DNA of 9,736 bases from Gammaproteobacteria bacterium (lineage in GTDB: Bacteria > Pseudomonadota > Gammaproteobacteria > J113), in the NCBI GenBank assembly GCA_003694425.1, contig RFJX01000186.1:1-9736 (forward strand). The letters run 5' to 3'. This document shows positions 5,365 through 9,736 of this stretch, one piece after another. The first letter of the stretch is position 1. The number at the start of each line of letters is the position of its first letter. The position numbers were made by a program, and so were the translations under genes. Below the pieces are notes generated by a model. That model saw only the letters and a program-made list of their open reading frames with translations. It was not told where the DNA came from and did not search any database.

Positions 5365-5871
5365 ATGATGCGATTGCCGCGCCGCTCTGAAGGCCTGTAT
5401 CTGGTGCTGTGTCTCCTGCTCTGGAGCGCCGGCGCTCGTGCCAGCGAGCCCCCAGCAGGAGACGGGGTCCGGATGGTACCCCTGCACGCGACCCTGTTGC
5501 AGGCCAGTACCACCAAGCCATTCGAGGACGTGCGCGAGGAGATCGAGTTCGCCATCACCGAGCGCAACTTCCGGATCACCGGCCGCAACACCATCGGCGC
5601 GGCCTTGCGCAAGCGCGGTTTTCCCGACTTTCCGGATGTCGAGGTGATCCATTTCTGCAATCTCCAGAACGCCCGCGAGGTGCTGCTGCTGGACCCGGGT
5701 TTCGTCGCCCAGATGCCCTGCCGCATCACCCTCCACGAACAGAATGGGCGTGTTATCATCAGTGCCATCCTGCTGCCGGAAGACAACCCCGACGAGCGCG
5801 TGAACGCCTTCGCCCGCAGACTCAACCGGCAGCTCCGTGAAATCGTCGATTTTGCCCTGTACGGATTCTGA
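5365..5871 (+). CDS. Exported DUF302 protein
   Basis: 168 residues. An N-terminal signal sequence (basic MMRLPRRSEG, hydrophobic LYLVLCLLLWSAG, likely cleavage after ARA near residue 26) is followed by a DUF302-like domain at about 50-145. The domain runs from FEDVREEIEFAITERNF through VIHFCNLQNAREVLLLDP to MPCRITLHEQNGRVIIS. DUF302 is a small alpha/beta fold of unknown biochemical role, often found in periplasmic or sulfur/redox-related contexts. Cys97 and Cys119 remain in the mature protein. Two adjacent ATGs (5365, 5368) are possible starts; the Shine-Dalgarno is weak. The stop codon abuts the ATG of the proton-channel gene with no gap, so it is very probably the first gene of that operon. 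Confidence 0.8.
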   Translation: MMRLPRRSEGLYLVLCLLLWSAGARASEPPAGDGVRMVPLHATLLQASTTKPFEDVREEIEFAITERNFRITGRNTIGAALRKRGFPDFPDVEVIHFCNLQNAREVLLLDPGFVAQMPCRITLHEQNGRVIISAILLPEDNPDERVNAFARRLNRQLREIVDFALYGF

Positions 5872-6621
5872 ATGACCATGGAGAAGGGAAGTTACCACCT
5901 GCTCAACGTCTGGCTCATCTTCGTCGGACTCCTGTCGTTCGCCCTGGTGGTCTGCTGGGACCAGGGGCTCCTTGGCGCGCTCTACGAGGGCGACCGGAGC
6001 CGCATCTCCCTGCTGATTCTGCTGCTGTTCGCCCTCTTCTTCCTCCACGCCGCCCGCAGGGTCCTGCTGCTCAGCCAGGAGCTCAACCGGGCGGTCTGGC
6101 TCGAGGAGCTGATGAAGGAACACCCGGCCCTCTCCCTGCGGGGCCGGAAACTCCTGATCGGCGGCGGTATCGAGCTGCCGGACGGTTTCATCAGCGACTA
6201 TATCCATGACCTGCTGCTCAGCCGCAGCGCAGCCTCGACCGAGGAGGAGCTCAAGGCCTCCCGCGCCGACCTGCTGGAGGTCTATTCCGATCGCGCCAAG
6301 GGGCCCCACGAGGCAGGCTGGTTCGTGGTCGAGAGCATCATCAAGCTGGGTCTCCTCGGTACCATCGTCGGCTTCATCATGATGCTGGGATCGGTCGCCC
6401 AGACTACCACCCTGGACATCAACGCCATGCAGAAGGTTCTGCAGGAGATGAGCGTGGGCATGGGCACGGCGCTCTACACCACCCTGGCGGGGCTGGCCGC
6501 CAGCATGGTGCTGGCGGCCGAGTACCACTATCTCGACCGCAGTGCCGACGACCTGATAGCCCGCACCGTCAGGCTCACCGAGGTCGATATCCTGCCCCGG
6601 CTCAACGGAAACCAGGACTGA
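5872..6621 (+). CDS. MotA/TolQ/ExbB-type proton channel subunit
   Basis: 249-residue inner-membrane protein with four hydrophobic segments (about 13-33, 45-65, 152-176, 196-218). Between segments two and three lies a cytoplasmic loop of about 85 residues. The last two helices carry the family hallmarks: KLGLLGTIVGFIMML (158-172) and GMGTALYTTLAGLAAS (196-211), as in MotA, TolQ and ExbB channels that use the proton motive force. Two N-terminal helices make it more MotA-like in topology than the three-helix TolQ/ExbB. The start abuts the DUF302 stop; a second ATG at 5878 is possible. The next gene encodes the expected single-helix partner. I cannot assign it to flagella, Tol-Pal, TonB or Zorya; the neighbours match none of these. 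Confidence 0.88.
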   Translation: MTMEKGSYHLLNVWLIFVGLLSFALVVCWDQGLLGALYEGDRSRISLLILLLFALFFLHAARRVLLLSQELNRAVWLEELMKEHPALSLRGRKLLIGGGIELPDGFISDYIHDLLLSRSAASTEEELKASRADLLEVYSDRAKGPHEAGWFVVESIIKLGLLGTIVGFIMMLGSVAQTTTLDINAMQKVLQEMSVGMGTALYTTLAGLAASMVLAAEYHYLDRSADDLIARTVRLTEVDILPRLNGNQD

Positions 6622-6631
6622 AGGCGGGGCG

Positions 6632-7240
6632 ATGGCACTTGGACGCTCGCACATCCAGCGACACTTCACCACCGATCCCTTCACCGACCTGCTGTTCAAC
6701 GCCCTGCTCGGATTCACCTTCCTGTTCCTGGTCGCGATCATGTTCATGAACCCGGTGGCCAAGAAGGGAATCATCGATCCCAAGGCGGAGTACATCATCA
6801 CCGTGACCTGGCCGGACAACGACCCCAACGACATCGACACCTGGGTCGAGGACCCCAATGGCAACGTGGTCTATTTCCGCAACCAGGAGGCGGGTCTGGT
6901 CCATCTGGATCGGGACGATCGCGGCAATGCCAACGACACCATCGAAATCGAGGGGAAGAAGGTCCAGAATCCGCTCAACCAGGAGGTGGTGACCATCCGC
7001 GGCGTGGTCCCGGGGGAATATGTGGTCAATCTCCATTACTACGCCAGCGACAACGGACAGCCGGTCAAGGTCAATGTACGGGTGGCCAAGGTCAACCCGG
7101 CGCTGGAGGTGGTCTTCTACGATACCTACCTGATGGAGAAACAGGGCCAGGAGAAGACCGCCGTGCGCTTTCGCATCGGAGGCGATGGCAGGATCACGGA
7201 CATCAACCGGCTTCCCAAATCACTGGTGTCCGTCAACTGA
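6632..7240 (+). CDS. ExbD/TolR-like channel partner with beta-rich periplasmic domain
   Basis: 202 residues. A short basic cytoplasmic tail leads into one TM helix (about 18-40). The segment DPFTDLLFNALLGF aligns with the P-F-I-D-V start of the ExbD/TolR helix, placing Asp19 at the position of the proton-carrying Asp (Asp25 of ExbD). Instead of the usual TolR/ExbD periplasmic fold, residues about 50-180 look like a beta sandwich: TWPDNDPNDIDTWVEDPNGN, VVTIRGVVPGEYVVNLHYY and KVNVRVAKVNP resemble the DUF2135/YfaP-type domain, in which a D-x-D-x-x-V-x-D-P-x-G stretch is typical and may bind metal. It starts 10 bp after the channel subunit gene, so the two very likely form one stator-like complex. 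The beta-domain assignment is by eye. Confidence 0.8.
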   Translation: MALGRSHIQRHFTTDPFTDLLFNALLGFTFLFLVAIMFMNPVAKKGIIDPKAEYIITVTWPDNDPNDIDTWVEDPNGNVVYFRNQEAGLVHLDRDDRGNANDTIEIEGKKVQNPLNQEVVTIRGVVPGEYVVNLHYYASDNGQPVKVNVRVAKVNPALEVVFYDTYLMEKQGQEKTAVRFRIGGDGRITDINRLPKSLVSVN

Positions 7241-7252
7241 CAGGAGAATTGC

Positions 7253-7777
7253 ATGTATACGCTCGGTGTCGGCGGTCTGATCGCCGCCTATATCCTCATC
7301 GCAGTCCTGCTGCTGAGTGTCTTGCTGTATACCCGCCTGCACTGGGCAACCAAGGCGGCCCTGATCGTGATCACCTCGGCCTTCTACGTCGTGGTCTACT
7401 ATTCCATCCCGCCTCTGCTCGGCTGGCCGACCCGGGCGGAGCTGCCCGATCGCTTCCGGGTCAATGCCACCTACATCCGCGAACCGAACAAGCAGCTCGG
7501 GACCGACGGGGCAATCTATCTCTGGATCACCGATCTCCGTGTGCCACCCGATGAGGCCCTGCCCCGCGCCTACGAATTGCCCTATCAGGACGCACTCCAC
7601 AAGAAACTGGTCGAAGTGGGCAAGAAGCTGCGCAAGGGCATGCCCCAGATCGGTGAGAAGAAGAAGGATGAAGATGCCTCCCTGGTGACGAATCTGCAGG
7701 ATCGCAAGGGTACGGCCATGGAGAGCATCAAGATCGATTTCTACGACATGCCAGATCCCCTCTTCCCGGAGAAGTAA
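7253..7777 (+). CDS. Two-TM membrane protein of unknown function
   Basis: 174 residues, not recognised. Two hydrophobic segments (about 5-27 and 34-56) form a hairpin. A hydrophilic tail of about 115 residues follows, placed in the cytoplasm if both ends are inside. The tail contains DGAIYLWITDLRVPPDEALPRAYELPY (85-111), then an amphipathic, lysine-rich stretch DALHKKLVEVGKKLRKGM (113-130) and a charged patch GEKKKDED. A clear AGGAG (7242-7246) lies 6 nt before the ATG, and only 12 bp separate it from the ExbD-like gene. Operon position suggests an accessory subunit linking the channel to the FHA protein encoded next. Confidence 0.75.
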   Translation: MYTLGVGGLIAAYILIAVLLLSVLLYTRLHWATKAALIVITSAFYVVVYYSIPPLLGWPTRAELPDRFRVNATYIREPNKQLGTDGAIYLWITDLRVPPDEALPRAYELPYQDALHKKLVEVGKKLRKGMPQIGEKKKDEDASLVTNLQDRKGTAMESIKIDFYDMPDPLFPEK

Positions 7778-7783
7778 TCCCTC

Positions 7784-8266
7784 GTGCAACTGACCGCCCC
7801 CCTGTTCTACGGCATTCTTGGCCTGGGACTGGTCGTGGCGGTGGGCGTGCTCGTCTACATGCTTCGCAGGATGCGCCAGGAGCAGATCTCCGAGGTGCCG
7901 CCAGAGGTCGTGCCGGAACCGAAGCCGGCCGGGAGGGAGGCCAGCGTCGCGCGGGAACTGCCGCCGGCGCCCTGGGGCTTCCTGCGTTACCGTGACAAGG
8001 CCGAGCCGGTGTTCGCGATCGACAGGAATCCCTGGCGGATTGGCCGCAGCAAGGGCAACGACCTGATCCTGAGGGATCTGTCCGTCTCCCGCCGCCACGC
8101 CGAAATCCTGCTGCTGGAGGATGGCGGCCTGGAACTGGTGGACCTCGAATCGCTCAATGGCGTGTTCGTGAACGACGACCGCGTCAGCCGTATCCGGCTG
8201 CGTGACGGCGACCGGGTCGACATCGGTGACGTGCGGTTGCACTTCACCCTCAAAGATCCCGGATAG
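7784..8266 (+). CDS. Membrane-anchored FHA domain protein
   Basis: 160 residues. A single N-terminal TM (about 7-26) is followed by a Pro/Glu-rich linker (33-62) and a C-terminal FHA domain (about 76-156). The phosphothreonine-binding motifs are intact: G87-R88 (RIGRSKGNDL), S102-R-R-H105 (VSRRHAEI) and N125-G126 (SLNGVFVNDDRV). FHA domains recognise phosphothreonine, so this protein probably reads the phosphorylation state of a partner at the inner face of the membrane. The start is a GTG at 7784, the only in-frame start placing the TM intact. GGAGAAG (7768-7774), inside the previous gene's end, lies 9 nt upstream, so translation is probably coupled. It is the last gene of the operon. No Ser/Thr kinase or phosphatase is present in the window. 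Confidence 0.9.
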   Translation: MQLTAPLFYGILGLGLVVAVGVLVYMLRRMRQEQISEVPPEVVPEPKPAGREASVARELPPAPWGFLRYRDKAEPVFAIDRNPWRIGRSKGNDLILRDLSVSRRHAEILLLEDGGLELVDLESLNGVFVNDDRVSRIRLRDGDRVDIGDVRLHFTLKDPG

Positions 8267-8270
8267 CCGG

Positions 8271-9065
8271 CTACCGCAGGGAGTCCAGCCGCGCCAGTTC
8301 CTCCGGATCGAACCCCGCGGCCAGCCTCGCCCGATGGTGGAGTGCGCCCCTGGGTACCTTGCCGAGATATCTCAGGACCAGCCCGAGGTAGGTGGGGCCC
8401 GCCTCCAGCCCCCGCTCCCGGCAGAAGTGGCGGAACCAGCGATCACCCACGGCGACATGGCCAATCTCGTCCTCCAGGATGAGATCCAGGATGTCGGCCC
8501 CGTCATCATCGCCCAGGTCCCTCAGACGCCTCGCCATTCCCGGGTTCACGTCCAGGCCGCGGGCCTCCATGCAACGCGGGATGAGGGCCATCCGGTGCAG
8601 GGGATCACCAGCGGTCTCCATGGCCAGCTCCCAGAGGCCGTTGTGGGCCTCGAAATCACCATATCGCCAGCCCAGTCCGCTGAGGTGCTCGGAGAGCAGG
8701 CCGAAGTGACGCGCCTCCTCCGCGGCGACCCGCAACCAGTCGCGGTAGTAGTCCTCCGGCATCCCGGGAAAGCGCAGGGCGGCATCGAGCGCGAGGTTGA
8801 TGGCGTTGAACTCGATGTGCACGACGGCGTGGATCAGCGCCGCGTGCCCCTCCGGCGTGGCGAGAGAGCGGCGCGGGAGCTCCCGGGGCGGGACCAGCGC
8901 AGGTCGTCGCGGGCGGCCCGGCGGTGGTGGTTCCTCCAGGGACAGCGGCTCTCCCCTGTCCTGCATGCGGTACTCCTGCCAGGCCCGCAGAGTGAGATTG
9001 GCCTTGGGTAACGGGTCGGCCGCTGCCAGGGCAGCAGACGCCAGTCTCATTGCATTGGCGGTCAC
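8271..9065 (-). CDS. DUF455 ferritin-like protein
   Basis: 264-residue protein of the DUF455 family, a ferritin-like four-helix fold. Likely di-metal ligands are Glu85 (HIEFNAINLALDA), Glu117 and His120 (EEARHF), Glu167 (CMEARG) and Glu200 and His203 (EDEIGH), giving the paired E-x-x-H pattern of ferritin-like oxygenases and MiaE-like tRNA hydroxylases. No reaction is established for the family to my knowledge. The GTG at 9065 is the preferred start: GGAGG lies 8 nt upstream, and the start overlaps the tilS stop as GTGA, implying translational coupling. The ATG five codons inside (9050) is the alternative. Sharing an operon with a tRNA-modifying enzyme is suggestive but not proof of a tRNA role. 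It converges on the FHA gene with 4 bp between stops. Confidence 0.9.
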   Translation of the reverse strand: MTANAMRLASAALAAADPLPKANLTLRAWQEYRMQDRGEPLSLEEPPPPGRPRRPALVPPRELPRRSLATPEGHAALIHAVVHIEFNAINLALDAALRFPGMPEDYYRDWLRVAAEEARHFGLLSEHLSGLGWRYGDFEAHNGLWELAMETAGDPLHRMALIPRCMEARGLDVNPGMARRLRDLGDDDGADILDLILEDEIGHVAVGDRWFRHFCRERGLEAGPTYLGLVLRYLGKVPRGALHHRARLAAGFDPEELARLDSLR

Positions 9066-9736
9066 AGGCGTGGCCTCCAGTGCAGTCTCACCCCCTCCTC
9101 ACCCTCGCCCGCGGCGAACTCGTGTTCCAGCCAGCGATCGGCCACGGCGACCACCCGGTCACCCACCCGGACCAGGGGCAGCAGGGGACGTCTCCATGGC
9201 GGCAGGCCGGCACCCTGCAGCAGTTTCTTCAGGGAGCGGCGGTGACGGTCTCCCCGGGGCCGGAGACGCTCTCCGCCTCGCCGGTAACCGACCTTCACCT
9301 CGTTGCCGAGCGAGGCCCTGCGCAATCCCTCGCCGAGGGCCGGACAGGCGCTCAGTACCCCGCCGGGCAGTTCGAGTGGCCGCTCCAGATCCCAGGCATG
9401 CTCGCTGGCAGGGTCCGGTTCCGGGAGTTGCCGCAGCAGGTGGATCCGGTCACGGTAACGGCGCAACTGCACTTCTCCCCACTGCAATACCGGATCGCAC
9501 CCTTCGCCAGCCTCGAGCAGTTCTGGCCCTACCCGCGCCAGCACCTGTGGCGGGGGTGGGGGAAGACCGCGGCGCAGGGCCCAGTGGCGCAACAGGTTGT
9601 TGCGCCGGGCGGGCGACAGGGCGCGCAATCCGGCGAGCATGAGCGTGTCCCCGTGTTCGAGGGCAGAGAGGTCGAGCATTGCCAGCTCTTCCAGCAGCCC
9701 GGCCGCCTCCTGTTGCAGAGCCGCGGCCCTTTCCAG
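9062..9736 (-). CDS. tilS: tRNA(Ile)-lysidine synthetase, C-terminal part (partial)
   Basis: The last 224 codons are present; the frame stays open to the window edge, so the N-terminal PP-loop ATPase domain lies beyond 9736. TilS uses ATP and lysine to convert C34 of tRNA-Ile(CAU) to lysidine, making it read AUA, and is normally essential. Recognisable here are the middle substrate-binding region (LSPARRNNLLRHWALRRGLP...VLARV, then the RRYRD-x-IHLL strand) and the C-terminal TilS domain, with KVGYRRGGERLRP, HRRSLKKLLQGAGLPPW and PLVRVGDRVVAVADRW. The helix before it (LERAAALQQEAAGLLEELA) is also TilS-like. The stop overlaps the DUF455 start as GTGA. Confidence 0.93.
   Translation of the reverse strand: MERAAALQQEAAGLLEELAMLDLSALEHGDTLMLAGLRALSPARRNNLLRHWALRRGLPPPPPQVLARVGPELLEAGEGCDPVLQWGEVQLRRYRDRIHLLRQLPEPDPASEHAWDLERPLELPGGVLSACPALGEGLRRASLGNEVKVGYRRGGERLRPRGDRHRRSLKKLLQGAGLPPWRRPLLPLVRVGDRVVAVADRWLEHEFAAGEGEEGVRLHWRPRL

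Noticed and set aside
4564..6864. A 766-codon open frame on the minus strand across the transpeptidase-to-channel region
   Set aside because: It is antisense to four genes with clear domains and ribosome sites, has no recognisable domain, and reflects GC-rich codon bias that suppresses stops on the opposite strand.
5872..7240. Zorya-type anti-phage motor (ZorA/ZorB)
   Set aside because: The channel subunit lacks a long cytoplasmic tail, the partner lacks an OmpA-like peptidoglycan-binding domain, and no ZorC, ZorD or ZorE homologue follows.
8264..8273. Perfect 10-bp palindrome TAGCCGGCTA at the convergent gene ends
   Set aside because: It arises from two facing TAG stop codons separated by four bases; the stem is too short and lacks a loop and T run to be a terminator.

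Overview
This is a GC-rich bacterial chromosomal window. Its gene content (TilS, DUF455 ferritin-like protein, cytochrome b561, ErfK/YkuD transpeptidase, PqqA, NtrB-like kinase) fits a free-living Proteobacterium, most likely a gammaproteobacterium. The assignment rests on gene content only. Genes are densely packed, and no insertion sequence, phage gene, tRNA, rRNA or CRISPR array is visible.

Left part (1-3895): a two-component system and a PQQ-precursor locus are divergently arranged. On the minus strand, a membrane histidine kinase (72-1568) overlaps the start of a response regulator that runs off the window (1-85). Facing away from them are two nearly identical 24-residue genes (1869-1943 and 1987-2061). 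Their peptides carry the PqqA signature, with Glu16 and Tyr20 in an E-V-T-x-Y core. An intrinsic terminator (2085-2112) follows, then a translationally coupled ABC-2 type transporter (ATPase 2151-3092, permease 3089-3895). The 300-bp divergent spacer holds a near-consensus sigma-54 -24/-12 element (1777-1792). Upstream of it are two imperfect dyads spaced like enhancer-binding sites, and downstream is a 5'-leader hairpin. The simplest reading is that the kinase/regulator pair controls the pqqA-ABC unit through RpoN. No pqqBCDE genes are present in the window.

Middle part (4013-8266): a cytochrome b561 gene (minus) is divergent from a plus-strand run of six genes: L,D-transpeptidase, DUF302 protein, MotA/TolQ/ExbB-type channel, ExbD/TolR-type partner with an unusual beta-rich periplasmic domain, a two-TM orphan, and a membrane-anchored FHA protein. 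The last five are spaced 0, 10, 12 and 6 bp apart and look like one operon. They may form a proton-motive-force-driven envelope complex with a phosphothreonine-reading FHA subunit. I do not recognise this combination as a described system.

Right part (8271-9736): on the minus strand, the C-terminal portion of tRNA(Ile)-lysidine synthetase (tilS, cut by the window end) overlaps by GTGA a GTG-started DUF455 ferritin-like gene. That gene converges on the FHA gene with only 4 bp between stop codons.
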